Assembly: GCA_016793635.1 (NCBI GenBank)
Contig: JAEUMD010000001.1
Location: 222,375 to 286,374, forward strand
Length of the DNA: 64,000 bases
Source of the DNA: Hyphomicrobiaceae bacterium
Lineage (GTDB): Bacteria; Pseudomonadota; Alphaproteobacteria; Rhizobiales; Hyphomicrobiaceae
Reading direction: 5' to 3'
Shown here: positions 26,508-35,702 of the stretch, piece after piece
How the letters are laid out: the number at the start of each line of letters is the position of its first letter
Position numbering within the stretch: the first letter of the stretch is position 1
Program-made: the position numbers and the translations under genes
The notes under the pieces: model-generated
Databases searched by the model: none
Seen by the model: the letters and a program-made list of their open reading frames with translations, nothing else
What the model was told of the DNA's origin: nothing

Positions 26508-26735
26508 TTACCCGTTCAGGAACACGACCAGCTCGGCATTGCGGTCGGCCTGGGCGACCTTGCTGGTCACTGCACCATCAAGGATGACGGGCTCGTTCAG
26601 CGTGTAGACCGAGCTGACGACCTTCTGCAGGAAAGCTGCCCTCAAGACACCAGAAGCTGGCGCGCGTTGGGCTGGGCACCGATGCGAGCTTGGCGTGGCA
26701 AGAGGCGAAGCACCGCTCACCTCGATATTTCTCAT
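26508..26735 (-). CDS. Small unknown protein coupled to ParA
   Basis: A 75-residue ORF whose ATG overlaps the parA stop as ATGA, the usual sign of translational coupling; this is the main reason to accept it. The sequence begins MRNIEVSGASPLATPSSHRC, and its C-terminal half (LQKVVSSVYTLNEPVILDG to AELVVFLNG) looks like a compact beta-rich module. No family is recognised. Confidence 0.5.
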   Translation of the reverse strand: MRNIEVSGASPLATPSSHRCPAQRAPASGVLRAAFLQKVVSSVYTLNEPVILDGAVTSKVAQADRNAELVVFLNG

Positions 26736-27556
26736 GCACTGAGCCTGGTGAGGATCTCAGCGGTGACACTCCTGATCGCTGCGCCAGCTTCACCCGGATA
26801 CTTGTTCTGGAAGCTTCTGCCCTCAGCGACAAACAGTGCGGCTTTCTGGATATGCGGAATGCTCGGCACCGCGGACTTGAAGCATCGCAGCTCGGAATTG
26901 CCGTTCAGCAATTCATGCATCAACTCGTCGGTCTGAGACCGGACCTGTTTCATATTGATGACAACTCCCAGATGAGCTGCAAACCCGAGTCTCTCGTCGC
27001 GCTGCCTGAACCGCTTGAGATACTCCATCCCACTGACGGCGAGAATATCGGGCTTGATGGGGACGAGATGCCATTGGCACTCGCGCAACCAACATTCCGT
27101 AACGACCGAAATCCCTGGCGCGCAATCGACAAGTACAACATCGACGCATTGCTTCGCTTCTTCGAGAAAAAGTCGGACCTGTAGTCGCAGCTGCGCTGCC
27201 CTGTGCGCTTCCGAAACTGCTCGTTCCGTCAACGTCAGGTCCATATCGCCAGGCATGAGAAACAGGCTGGAGGCGTCGTCCACATCACTGACTTTATCTA
27301 CAATGTAAGAGCGCCAATCGACAGTGTGATCCCCGAGGACAGACTGCTTGAGCCATGCCGTAATCGAGCGGTTCTCGTCCCTCAGCGCGTTCAGTCGTTT
27401 GACGCTCATCAGCATGAGGCTGAGACTCATCTGACCATCCGCATCAATCAGCAGCACGGTCTTGCCGTGATATGCCGAGAGCGTCTCCGCAATCGCCATG
27501 GTCAAAGTCGATTTGCCGACCCCACCTTTGGCATTCATGATGGCAATGGAGACCAT
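26732..27556 (-). CDS. ParA/MinD-family ATPase
   Basis: A 274-residue deviant-Walker ATPase: Walker A AKGGVGKSTLTMAIAETLS at residue 9, Walker A' LLIDADGQMSLSL, and Walker B VDVVLVDCAPGISVVTE. The switch region around WHLVPIKPDILAVSGMEYLK is typical. There is no ParB next to it. Instead it lies in an operon with a bactofilin (upstream, about 48 bases away), so it more likely positions a protein assembly than segregates DNA. UGA is its stop. Confidence 0.88.
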   Translation of the reverse strand: MVSIAIMNAKGGVGKSTLTMAIAETLSAYHGKTVLLIDADGQMSLSLMLMSVKRLNALRDENRSITAWLKQSVLGDHTVDWRSYIVDKVSDVDDASSLFLMPGDMDLTLTERAVSEAHRAAQLRLQVRLFLEEAKQCVDVVLVDCAPGISVVTECWLRECQWHLVPIKPDILAVSGMEYLKRFRQRDERLGFAAHLGVVINMKQVRSQTDELMHELLNGNSELRCFKSAVPSIPHIQKAALFVAEGRSFQNKYPGEAGAAIRSVTAEILTRLSA

Positions 27557-27604
27557 GTTTTCCGTCCTTGGCTCGTTCCAGCGCTCGACAGCCGCGTCGG
27601 TTAG

Positions 27605-28051
27605 CTATTCACGTCTCTCGTCATGAGTCCTGGGCTCGGGTAATGCGGCACTGTCCTGCAACCGCCGCGATCGGCCCTCAAAACGTGCCCCTTCGTTGAG
27701 AGTGAGTTGACCGTAGTGCATCTCGGCATCGATCTGAGCTGTCCGGCCGACTATCAGATCTCTTGCATGAAGCGCACCGGCTACGCGCCCATGGACTTCT
27801 ATGCGCTTGGCGACCACCACCCCTTCGACGTGAGCGGACTCACCGATCACAATTTCAGTACCGAACAGATCACCCCGTACTCGACCCTCGAGCAGCAACT
27901 TGTCGCTAGCGATGATCTGGATTTGATCCCCCTCGATCCTCAGCGTCGATCCGATAACGGATATTTTCGATGTTGCATGTTGCGCTGGCGGCGCAACACC
28001 CCGGCGATCAGCCGTAGCCGTGAGCGGGGGTAGATTCGGTGGATTGGACAT
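27605..28051 (-). CDS. Bactofilin (polymer-forming cytoskeletal protein)
   Basis: A 148-residue protein with a short disordered N terminus and a central beta-helix of bactofilin repeats (about residues 28-130): LLLEGRVRGDLFGTEIVIGE, HVEGVVVAKRIEVHGRVAGA and LHARDLIVGRTAQIDAEM. Bactofilins form nucleotide-free filaments that localise cell-wall enzymes and, in Myxococcus, ParABC. Its position just upstream of a ParA-family gene supports a localisation role. Confidence 0.88.
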   Translation of the reverse strand: MSNPPNLPPLTATADRRGVAPPAQHATSKISVIGSTLRIEGDQIQIIASDKLLLEGRVRGDLFGTEIVIGESAHVEGVVVAKRIEVHGRVAGALHARDLIVGRTAQIDAEMHYGQLTLNEGARFEGRSRRLQDSAALPEPRTHDERRE

Positions 28052-28100
28052 GGGGCTGCCTGTGGTTCTAGGCGTTGCGCATTCAAGTTAGCCGATAGCT

Positions 28101-28700
28101 TCAGAAGCCGAGCCAGCCGCGTGCGTTCGGATGGACGAGCAGCCAGTAGAGCGTCGTGAGAAGACCAGCTGCTCCGATTATCACCAGTGGCTCAGTCAGC
28201 AGGCGGCGTGGCGCAAACGAGGTCACGGTATTCGATTTGGCGATGATCTCGACTCGTATGCCTTCGAGGCGCTCCTGAAAGCCCTGCAGGGTGACGTGCT
28301 CGAATATCGGAAGCAACAAGCTCCAGGAGCGCCGTGCGAACACGGCTGCCGATCTGCTTAGTCGGGGCGTGGCTGTCCAGAAGACGACGCGGGCGCTGTC
28401 ACCGCGATCGAGGAGATCGACCCGAACGAAGATCGTGTACTCTGCCGGAAAGTATGCCGCAGCCCGTTGACGGATCGTTTCGCCGATCGACCATTCGATC
28501 GCCGCTGCGTCGCTCTGAAACACGGCTTGCAGCAGTTCCGACGCGGATGCGATTTGCGAATTTAGTGGCCGGACATGTGCAATCAAGACGATCTGCAATA
28601 CCCGCGAGGAGCCGCTCAGATGCCAGCGCGAGTTAGCCCCCAGCTGCTTTAACGTTTGTGCCATCTCACGTGTCGATGGTTCATCTGCCTGCTGCGACAT
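28101..28700 (-). CDS. Unknown protein with a C-terminal membrane anchor
   Basis: A 199-residue protein of unknown family. Most of it is soluble (residues 1-160). A C-terminal hydrophobic segment (PLVIIGAAGLLTTLYWLLVH) is followed by NARGWLGF, so it would be tail-anchored with its bulk in the cytoplasm. It is the first gene of the operon with bactofilin and ParA and may be the membrane partner of the bactofilin filament. That role is inference. Confidence 0.65.
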   Translation of the reverse strand: MSQQADEPSTREMAQTLKQLGANSRWHLSGSSRVLQIVLIAHVRPLNSQIASASELLQAVFQSDAAAIEWSIGETIRQRAAAYFPAEYTIFVRVDLLDRGDSARVVFWTATPRLSRSAAVFARRSWSLLLPIFEHVTLQGFQERLEGIRVEIIAKSNTVTSFAPRRLLTEPLVIIGAAGLLTTLYWLLVHPNARGWLGF

Positions 28701-29052
28701 CAGTAGCCCACACCTTTACGCCCACAGCCGAGGAACATCGCCGAGTCTGCCCAAGCCGCCGCCGCGGCACCGATACCCGCTAGCTCGATCGACCTCGGTC
28801 GAGACGCCTACGCCCTATCCCGTCGCAGTGAACGAGACTGGGCGAGAAATGAAGGGTCGGCGCTGACTGCGGACAACTCTCTCCCAGCAACCACCCAAGT
28901 GAGAGGCGGCCGCGTAGTTGTCAATTGCGAGCGCACCCCTCGACTGGAATAACAGTTATTGTGTGGAGTCGATTGTGCGTGATCATCCTTCAGCTACTCA
29001 AGCGGTGGGTCTTGCCTGTGAGTTACAGTTGTAGGAGTAGGAGTACAGCGAT
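28701..29052. other. Intergenic region between divergent genes
   Basis: About 350 bases between the tail-anchored protein (minus) and the 152-residue protein (plus). It should hold both promoters. No RNA gene or repeat is seen. Confidence 0.5.
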
Positions 29053-29511
29053 ATGATTGGCCACGATACACAGTCAATCGGCTCTGTTACCAATTCGGCG
29101 CAAGGTCTGGACGCAGAAGCGCCTAATTCACGAAGTCATCTGGTGCTTTGTGCAGTTTTCCAGGATCTCGCGCGCGATTGGTTGCAACTGTGGTGCGTCG
29201 AGCGCGGCGAAGGTCTCAATGACGAGGAAAGCAAGCGCTTCGCTCGACTTCAGTTGCGACTCTCAGTCATCGCGCAAATCGTTTTCGAGACGCCGCCCAG
29301 TGATCGCCGCGTGTTAGAAGCGGTGCTCGACTCGGTCGCATTCTTCGACGCAAGCCAGCCTTGGATTGTCGAGGGACGTTTTGACATGCCATTTGAACAG
29401 TCAAAATACACGACTGCATTGACAATGCTGGCCTCCTTGCTCGTTCATGAGATCAAGTCCGATCCCTGGTCGGCGTTTGCTTCGCGGCATCCTTCGACGC
29501 TGGTCAATTGA
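29053..29511 (+). CDS. Unknown helical protein, 152 residues
   Basis: A soluble protein without a signal or membrane segment: HLVLCAVFQDLARDWLQLWC, EESKRFARLQLRLSVIAQIV and KYTTALTMLASLLVHEIKSD are amphipathic helices. No family is recognised. The upstream spacing (GTAGGAGTAGGAGTACAGCG then ATATG) gives a good ribosome site. It lies between two bactofilin genes. Confidence 0.6.
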   Translation: MIGHDTQSIGSVTNSAQGLDAEAPNSRSHLVLCAVFQDLARDWLQLWCVERGEGLNDEESKRFARLQLRLSVIAQIVFETPPSDRRVLEAVLDSVAFFDASQPWIVEGRFDMPFEQSKYTTALTMLASLLVHEIKSDPWSAFASRHPSTLVN

Positions 29512-29599
29512 ACGGTTCACCAGTCAACTTTACTGAACTGAAGCTGTTGGCCGGTTTCCGGCGGCGTGGGACCGAGAACATACTCGCGAAGCGACTCTC

Positions 29600-30031
29600 T
29601 CAGACTTCCTCGAACTGCCGGCCAATTCGCAGTGGATCGGCATGGCGGCGATACTGGCCTTCGAACAGGGCGCCTTCCTCGACGATTAGCTCACGGCACA
29701 TGATGGTGCCCGCCACATCGCAACCTGGTCGCAATACCAACAGGTCGGCGAACAAGTCGCCGTCGGCGACACACCCCTCAACGACAATGTGCTCGGCTTC
29801 GAACCTGCCGGTGACTTCCGCCGTCTTAGCGATGAAAATTACCGGCCCCTGCACCCGGCCGTGGAACGCGGCGAGCACGTGTACGGGAACCTTTGAGACG
29901 ATGTTGCCTGTTATCTCAGTCCCGGCCCCCAGCACTAGCGGCGCATCGTTTGCTGGTACGGGCAAAGCCACCTCGGAAACCATCGAGCGGCGGCCAGTGT
30001 TTGCTCGGTACGCCTGCAACAACGTCTTCAT
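29600..30031 (-). CDS. Second bactofilin-like protein
   Basis: A 143-residue protein with bactofilin repeats: LVLGAGTEITGNIVSKVPVH, VLAAFHGRVQGPVIFIAKTA, VTGRFEAEHIVVEGCVADGD and LLVLRPGCDVAGTIMCRELI. The frame is open to 30127, but MKTLLQAYRANTG at 30031 is the better start. It is convergent with the 152-residue gene and separated from the first bactofilin by about 1.5 kb. Two bactofilins in one locus suggest co-polymers or two filament pools. Confidence 0.82.
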   Translation of the reverse strand: MKTLLQAYRANTGRRSMVSEVALPVPANDAPLVLGAGTEITGNIVSKVPVHVLAAFHGRVQGPVIFIAKTAEVTGRFEAEHIVVEGCVADGDLFADLLVLRPGCDVAGTIMCRELIVEEGALFEGQYRRHADPLRIGRQFEEV

Positions 30032-30176
30032 GACTCGACCTCGACAACGCCAGCTTTGGACAATCTGTGGATAACTGCTGTCGGCTCGACGATGCGCCAA
30101 ATTAGCGCAGCTGCGCAACGGATACATTTCTAACTACGCGCTCAGAGCGCGATGGCACGCCGTTCCGCTGCGCCGA

Positions 30177-30470
30177 ATGCGGCCACCAGAGGTGCTTCCC
30201 GTCGAACGTCCCAGACCCACCGGATCATCGGTGGGCGCTCAGGCCCCGCTTTCCTGGACGAGGACCCGCAGCAGCAGCCATGTGTGCACTCGCTGGCTCG
30301 GCGAGCTCCAGCTAGACGAGGCACTGGGCCGACGCAGGCACCAGAAGCTGGTGCGCATTTGGCATGGCGGTTTGGTGTGCGGCGTTGAAGCCGGCCGCCG
30401 CATACTGGGCGTCACCAGCTATGGGTGTGCGGAGCATTTCTGGGCAAAAGAGTTTTGCTCGACCGCGTGA
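30177..30470 (+). pseudogene. Possible decayed ORF with a zinc-ribbon-like start
   Basis: One frame (from about 30149) reads RDGTPFRCAECGHQRCFPSN, a zinc-ribbon-like start, and then stops. Another frame of 97 residues continues with QLDEALGRRRHQKLVRIWHG and GVTSYGCAEHFWAKEFC. This looks like a short gene broken by a frameshift. No family is recognised, and the call is weak. Confidence 0.25.
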
Positions 30471-30530
30471 AATCCATCGGGTGGGGATCTGATATCGATC
30501 TCGACCGGGACGCGGTGTACGAGAGTGTGA

Positions 30531-31160
30531 GTGATGCGTAAGATGGTGCGAGTGATGCGTGCCTTGGGGGTAGCCAGTCTACTCTTGGCTTCTCCTACTT
30601 TCGGTCAGGGCTTGGTGAAGTCAGCAAATCATCCCGGCCCATGGTCGGTTTCCGTCCTTGGTGGGTTGGAGCACACCGACGGCCGGATGGATGCGGCATT
30701 CGAAGTCATGTCGAATCCGAGCGTTCGCGCGGACAAATTCGTCGGCGCTGCCCTGTCCTATCAGGTCGCCCGCTTTTGGCGCGACTTCACCGCCGATCTC
30801 GAGTTTGGTGCGGGCAGACGGTTCGCCGGGTCGGGCGTAAGCGAAGGCTGGGCTGCCGTCTATTTCCGCTATCGGGGTTTGGTGTTGTACGACACTCTAA
30901 TCGTCTCGCCTGGGGTGAGCACCGGCATCAACTACGTCGATCAGTTCCCGGTTTCGGAAGTCTATGCGCCCAATGAGAAAGGGCGTCCTAAATCGAAGCT
31001 GCTCCACTACTTCTCGCCGGAAATCGGGTTCGCTCTGCAGCAAGCACCGGAGCACGAGTTGTTCGTAAGGCTGCATCACAGATCCGGGGTATTTGGCGTG
31101 ATGGGTGGCGTACACGGCGGGGCAGATGTCGTGGCGATCGGCTACCGCCTTAGGTTCTAA
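30531..31160 (+). CDS. PagL-like outer-membrane lipid A deacylase candidate
   Basis: A 209-residue protein with a signal peptide (RALGVASLLLASPTFGQ) and an amphipathic beta-barrel ending in VAIGYRLRF, a proper C-terminal Phe for outer-membrane insertion. The stretch LFVRLHHRSGVFGVMGGVHG matches the H-x-S active-site strand of PagL-type acyloxyacyl hydrolases. Starts at 30531 (GTG), 30534, 30543 and 30555 are all possible. Removal of a 3-O acyl chain from lipid A is inferred from this motif. Confidence 0.65.
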   Translation: MMRKMVRVMRALGVASLLLASPTFGQGLVKSANHPGPWSVSVLGGLEHTDGRMDAAFEVMSNPSVRADKFVGAALSYQVARFWRDFTADLEFGAGRRFAGSGVSEGWAAVYFRYRGLVLYDTLIVSPGVSTGINYVDQFPVSEVYAPNEKGRPKSKLLHYFSPEIGFALQQAPEHELFVRLHHRSGVFGVMGGVHGGADVVAIGYRLRF

Positions 31161-31867
31161 ATTGATGCCGGCAATGACAGCTGCGATGCGCGTGCCTTTC
31201 CGCTAGACATCATTGTCGAGCATGATCAGCAGCCCACGGCTGCGGCGCGGGTAAGCAAGGCCTGCTCGGTGCCGAAGCCTGACCAGACCAGCACACATAC
31301 CTACACGTTTAGCACAGGGCACCGGGAGTTTAGCTGAGCCGAACCAGCAGCGGTTGCGCCGGAACTACCTAGCGGCGCAGACCAGCAGCCAGAGCGTTCC
31401 CGCTGATCGCCCAGACCTCGCTCAAGCCTAGCACGGTGCTCGGCCGGTCAAGGATGAACCCTGCGGGCGACCGCCGAAGGGGCGGTCGTCCTTGACTCGG
31501 CCTTGCGCGCCGTGCTGGCGGGAACCGCACGGCCGGGTCGGGAAAAGCAATCCCGGCCGATCAAGAAAATGGGGCTTCGCCAGACTCGCTGAACGGTCTC
31601 GGCTTGCCGGATACGGTCTGAGTTCGTGGAGAGGAACCAGGCGAAGGTTTACTTCACACCCTATGCACCTGCGGTGCGTACGCCCGTGCCGGGCGCGATG
31701 ACTAACGCCATGAGCTGGCGCGAAAAAAAACAGATAATGCTGTAAACAGAGGCGTATACGTGGCGGCGTCATACTCACTTGAATGCAGAGCTGCATCAGC
31801 GGCTTGCGCGCAGAGTCTATCGTACACAGCACGCGTATTCGCTTCCGATCGCTTCAACGACGACCAT
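31161..31867. other. Intergenic region with nested inverted repeats and a small ORF
   Basis: A 700-base gap downstream of the relaxase. At 31447-31496 an outer pair (GTCAAGGA / TCCTTGAC) encloses an inner pair (GACCGCC / GGCGGTC), giving a structured element. A short plus-strand frame from GTG at 31626 to TAA at 31743 encodes 39 residues (with KVYFTPYAPAVRTPVPGAM) and could be a real small protein or a gene remnant. Confidence 0.4.
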
Positions 31868-32980
31868 TCAATCACGATCGCACGCGTGCTGGCGCTGCTT
31901 CAGATCGACAGCGAGGCCGGGCATTTCTGCGCGCTGGTCCATGACGCGCGTCGCGCTTGCTAACTTGGCAGCGGCGCGATCGACACGAGCGACAGGTTGC
32001 GATCTTGGTGCGGATCGGATCGCCGGGTGTGATGATTGGCGGTCGAGTCTTCGGCGGTCGATCTGTGCCGGTCGAGGCTCGGGGGACCGGGCGACAGTCT
32101 CGCGTCGGAATTCGAAGCCGCGGGCTCGCGCCTCTGCCCGCCACGTCTCGAAGAGCGCATCGCGATGGACATCACGCTTCGCACGGCGCGTGCGGAGCGC
32201 TGCCAACTGCATGCCTTTGGCCGACGTGTACCCGTGCGTCTCGGCAGCCGCCTCGATCGCCTGACGGCGCTTGGAGAACCCGCGTTCGATCTCGCGTGGA
32301 ATGGCGCGCATGCGAAAGCTGTCACCCGACCGCTCGATGGCATGGCCCTCGCGCTCCAGCTCGGCGGCCATCGCCTGGCGATAGACGGCGCCCGCCTGCT
32401 TCTGCGCCTTGTAAAGCTCGCGGCTGACGATGGCGCCCCAGGTGCCGTCCTTGCGCGGCGCCAGGTTCAGCACGAACACGTGGCTGTGCAGCTGCGGATC
32501 GAGAACGCGGCTGGTGTGGTGATCGAACCGCGCCATCAGCAGCCCCGCGGTCTGCTCGCGGATGACCCCGCCCTTGCCCCGGCGTGCCCAGGCGGCCGTC
32601 TGCTCCAGATATGTTGTTGCCGCGACGACTGCGACGCGATGGGCCCGCTCTATGGCCGGCCGGTCGCTTGGCTCCGACAGCGCCCACTGCACCGACACCG
32701 ATTTCGGCGCGCTGAACGTCACGTCCCAGCCCGCGGCATGATTTTGGTTCTTGCCGCCCATGGCTGCCAGACGCTCACCGGTCTTCGGATCGATGCCGCG
32801 CAGCGCGGCATCGAACTCACTTCGCGTCACCGGCCCCGACAGCGACAGCCGCGCCGCCCCCTCCCCCGCCCACCCGCCCGGCGGCTCGCCGTCGCGCATG
32901 TAATACTCGTCCTGGCCGAGATGCTCGTAATAACCGAGCGCGGACTCGACCCCACCACGCGCCGAGATCGAGGCGACCAT
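31868..32980 (-). CDS. MOBF (TrwC/TraA-like) conjugative relaxase, relaxase domain only
   Basis: A DNA strand transferase that would nick oriT. The N-terminal relaxase domain is clear: ALGYYEHLGQDEYYMRDGE, GWDVTFSAPKSVSVQWALSE, and the metal-binding three-His motif in RFDHHTSRVLDPQLHSHVFV. The tyrosine near the N terminus (ALGYYEHL) is the candidate nucleophile. At 370 residues it lacks the RecD-like helicase of TrwC (about 900 or more residues), and its last 80 residues are basic and low in pattern. It is either a truncated gene or a stand-alone relaxase. It follows the coupling-protein gene by 6 bases. Confidence 0.88.
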   Translation of the reverse strand: MVASISARGGVESALGYYEHLGQDEYYMRDGEPPGGWAGEGAARLSLSGPVTRSEFDAALRGIDPKTGERLAAMGGKNQNHAAGWDVTFSAPKSVSVQWALSEPSDRPAIERAHRVAVVAATTYLEQTAAWARRGKGGVIREQTAGLLMARFDHHTSRVLDPQLHSHVFVLNLAPRKDGTWGAIVSRELYKAQKQAGAVYRQAMAAELEREGHAIERSGDSFRMRAIPREIERGFSKRRQAIEAAAETHGYTSAKGMQLAALRTRRAKRDVHRDALFETWRAEARARGFEFRRETVARSPEPRPAQIDRRRLDRQSSHPAIRSAPRSQPVARVDRAAAKLASATRVMDQRAEMPGLAVDLKQRQHACDRD

Positions 32981-32986
32981 GGCCGC

Positions 32987-34777
32987 TCACTCCCCGATCT
33001 CGCGAATGCGCCTTGCCGCGATCTTCGACAACGGCGTCACGACGTGGAGCTTTGTTGGCTTGTCTGTGTGCGTCGCAGTCGCTGCCGATGCGACGGACCA
33101 GAGTGCCGGAACATGGCCGGGCCGCCTTTGCGATAAGGTCACGTAAGGTACGGTCAGCTCAAGCACGTCGTCGCCCAGGCCCAGAAGCAGCAACGCAATT
33201 CCGTCGCGACGAGGGCCGAGCCGTGTCGCGATCTCGGATGCGGTCACGACACGCCGGATCTCACGGCGGCGCGTCATCGTCACGCTCGACTTGCCGCCGA
33301 CCACCGTTTCGCTGCGCTCGACGCGCTCGATCTCCTGGTCGCCGATGAGCGCGCTCGCCTCCTCGGCGCCGCGCCCGGCATTGATCCGCGTGATGATCTT
33401 GGTTCCGATCATGCCGACCCAGGCGTCGGCGCGCTCGTGGCCGTAGGTGGCGCGCAGCTGCGCGATGTCCTGTGCGCCGATCACCGTGATCACGCCCTTC
33501 GAGCGGCCGAGATCGAGGAACGTCGAGAAGTGTTCTAGCCGCGGTAGCTGCGGGAACTCGTCCGCGAAAATCCAGATGCGTCGCTCGCGGCTCTCGGCCA
33601 GCGACGGGCTGCCGACGGCCGACGCTAGCAGCGCGAGCATGCCGCCGATCCACGCACTCGAAAGCTCGGGATAGCGCCCGTCATGCTGCAGGATCACCGG
33701 CCGGAATGGCGCTGGCTTCTTCAGCCAGTCCGAGATCGAGAAGCCGCCATTAGCGCTCGCGCGCCAGGCGTCGGCCAGCGTCGCGACCACATGCATGTGC
33801 GCCTGGAATGTCGAGAGCACGCTTTGCGTGGTCCGGCTGTCCGGGTTTTCGAGCAGACGCACGGCATCGACATGGTGCGATCGGGCCAGACCGAGCAGCG
33901 TTTCCGCGTCGGACGTTGCGATGGCATGCAAGTCGGACCACGACCACCGCTCGCCGCGCGTCGCCTGCAGCGCCGCCACGCACACGACGAGAATGTCGCG
34001 CGCCGCGTCCGACCACATTGGATCATCGCTCTTCGGGATCAGCCGCGCTGCCAGCTCGCGCGCGTCCTGTTTGGTGCGGCAGTCGCGCGCCACGTCCCAC
34101 ACCAGCGAGCGGTAGTCTTGCGGCGCGAGCAGCAGCGGCTCGCCCGGCAGGCCGGCGGTCATGTCGCCTTTGACGTCGAGCACCAGCACGCCGTCGCCGC
34201 GCGCGATCGCCGCCAGAATCAGATGCAGCATAGTCTGCGTCTTGCCGGCACCGACGCTGCCCCAGATCAGCCAGTGCCGGGATTCGCGGTCGCGGCTGAC
34301 AGCCAGGCCAGGCAGCAGCTCCAGCCCCGCGCCGGATTGCCGGTACTCGGCGCGTGATGAGCGGAGAAAGGCACGGTGTGCCTCGTCGCCGGTCAGCAGG
34401 CGCCGGCCGCGCAGCACGCGTGCGCTGGCTCGATCGCTGTGCAATGCAAAGGCGAATCCGAGCAACGACACGAGCACCAGGGCGCATGACGCAACCAGCG
34501 TCCAATATCGCCAGGTGAAGCCGGCGAGCGAGCCCGTGCGCGCGAACGAGGCGGCACACGCGTTCCACAGTCGCGTGCTGGTAGCATCGCCCAGGCTGGA
34601 AAACGCGCGTGCACCGATGCAGTCGCGGATGTCTCCCGGCGCGTAGGCCACCGCACGCCCCTCCAGCGCAGTGCCGGCCGGCGGATACCAGTCGATGGCG
34701 ACCCGGTCGATGAGCGCGACCGCACTCATGGCCGCAAGCAGCAGACCCAGCGTGATCACCTTTGTGCGAAGCGTCAC
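32987..34777 (-). CDS. Type IV coupling protein (TraD/TrwB/VirD4-like)
   Basis: A 596-residue inner-membrane ATPase that links the relaxosome to a type IV secretion channel. It has two N-terminal membrane segments (about residues 8-26 and 92-112), Walker A WGSVGAGKTQTMLHLILAAI, and Walker B RRIWIFADEFPQLPRLEHF. FSTFLDLGRSKGVITVIGAQDIAQLR is typical of TrwB/TraD. It overlaps the accessory gene by four bases. No mating-pair genes (virB/trb) are in the window, so the element is probably mobilisable by another conjugation system. Confidence 0.9.
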   Translation of the reverse strand: MTLRTKVITLGLLLAAMSAVALIDRVAIDWYPPAGTALEGRAVAYAPGDIRDCIGARAFSSLGDATSTRLWNACAASFARTGSLAGFTWRYWTLVASCALVLVSLLGFAFALHSDRASARVLRGRRLLTGDEAHRAFLRSSRAEYRQSGAGLELLPGLAVSRDRESRHWLIWGSVGAGKTQTMLHLILAAIARGDGVLVLDVKGDMTAGLPGEPLLLAPQDYRSLVWDVARDCRTKQDARELAARLIPKSDDPMWSDAARDILVVCVAALQATRGERWSWSDLHAIATSDAETLLGLARSHHVDAVRLLENPDSRTTQSVLSTFQAHMHVVATLADAWRASANGGFSISDWLKKPAPFRPVILQHDGRYPELSSAWIGGMLALLASAVGSPSLAESRERRIWIFADEFPQLPRLEHFSTFLDLGRSKGVITVIGAQDIAQLRATYGHERADAWVGMIGTKIITRINAGRGAEEASALIGDQEIERVERSETVVGGKSSVTMTRRREIRRVVTASEIATRLGPRRDGIALLLLGLGDDVLELTVPYVTLSQRRPGHVPALWSVASAATATHTDKPTKLHVVTPLSKIAARRIREIGE

Positions 34778-35115
34778 GACGCGCTCTCCCCCGCGGACAG
34801 CGCCGTGAGCAGCGCGTCGAACTTGACGCAGAGCTCGGTGACGACAGCCTCGGTGCGATCGGCAGTGACAGCGATCTCGCGCGCAGAGCCTTCGAGCACT
34901 GCGAACCGGCGCTCGATCTGCATCAGGCGCTCGGCCATGGCCCGGTTGTCGCCACCGGCCAGCGCCGTCACGATCAACTCGCGCGCGACCGCCGTGACCG
35001 TGCCGGAGACGACGTGGGCGCGCGCCTGCAGCTGCTCGATGTCACGGGCAGCGAGCCGCAGCGTGAAGGGGCGCGTCGCTTCAGAAGCGGCGCCGTTGGT
35101 CGCCGGCTTGGACAT
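34774..35115 (-). CDS. Mobilisation accessory protein (MobC/TraM-like position)
   Basis: A 113-residue protein whose first half resembles a ribbon-helix-helix region (PFTLRLAARDIEQLQARAHV) followed by a coiled coil. It is first in the accessory-coupling-relaxase operon. In such operons this position usually holds an oriT-binding accessory factor. Family membership is not certain. Confidence 0.6.
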   Translation of the reverse strand: MSKPATNGAASEATRPFTLRLAARDIEQLQARAHVVSGTVTAVARELIVTALAGGDNRAMAERLMQIERRFAVLEGSAREIAVTADRTEAVVTELCVKFDALLTALSAGESAS

Positions 35116-35702
35116 GGGTGCTCTCCTGCAGGCGATGGCGGTCCATCAGCCAAGCAGGAGGGGCAAAGGCGAAACAGGGGCAAAGATTTCGCGAAAACGG
35201 CCTGGTGGCAGGCGCTACGGTGATGCGAAACGAAGAGCCTGCTCAGAGGGTTAGGTCGGCTGTGGCCTCGGCGGCGCACTCGACGACTTGTTGCACGACG
35301 TTGACCGCCCTACCAGATCAGTAAGCTAGCCTACGAACGCTTCCGCTCGTCGGTGACAAGGAGACGAACGGTGACTTCCTGCTCCGGGCCACAAGCGACG
35401 TGAGCATTGATGTCAAAGACGGGCTTGCACCTGGGCAGCTTCGGGATAGGATAGCTGACTGTCGCAGTTTGCCAAAATCGGAGCCGGAGCGTCATAATCG
35501 GTAAGTAGATCTTGGTTGTCTAGAAGACGTCAGGATTCGGTAGGCTCGACATTGCGAGACACGCAAGGAACGCGGCAGCAGTTGACTGAATCACGGGCAG
35601 AACGACTTCGCACGTGTTTTTCAATGTTTTATATCGCTTTGCTTAAGTCGACTGCTGCGAGAATAAGGTTACGATGAAGACCGTCCGAGGTCGAGGTGTG
35701 TC
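35116..35702. other. Intergenic region, candidate oriT
   Basis: About 590 bases between the divergent mobilisation operon and the TIR gene. Origins of transfer usually lie upstream of such operons. One imperfect inverted repeat (ACGAACG-CTTC-CGCTCGT, about 35,332-35,349) is visible. I do not recognise a nic site. The second half is more AT-rich than the left part, fitting a promoter for the TIR gene. Confidence 0.4.

Noticed and set aside
31428-31832. A 134-residue minus-strand ORF downstream of the relaxase
   Set aside because: It reads through the nested inverted repeat and has a composition typical of non-coding GC-rich DNA.
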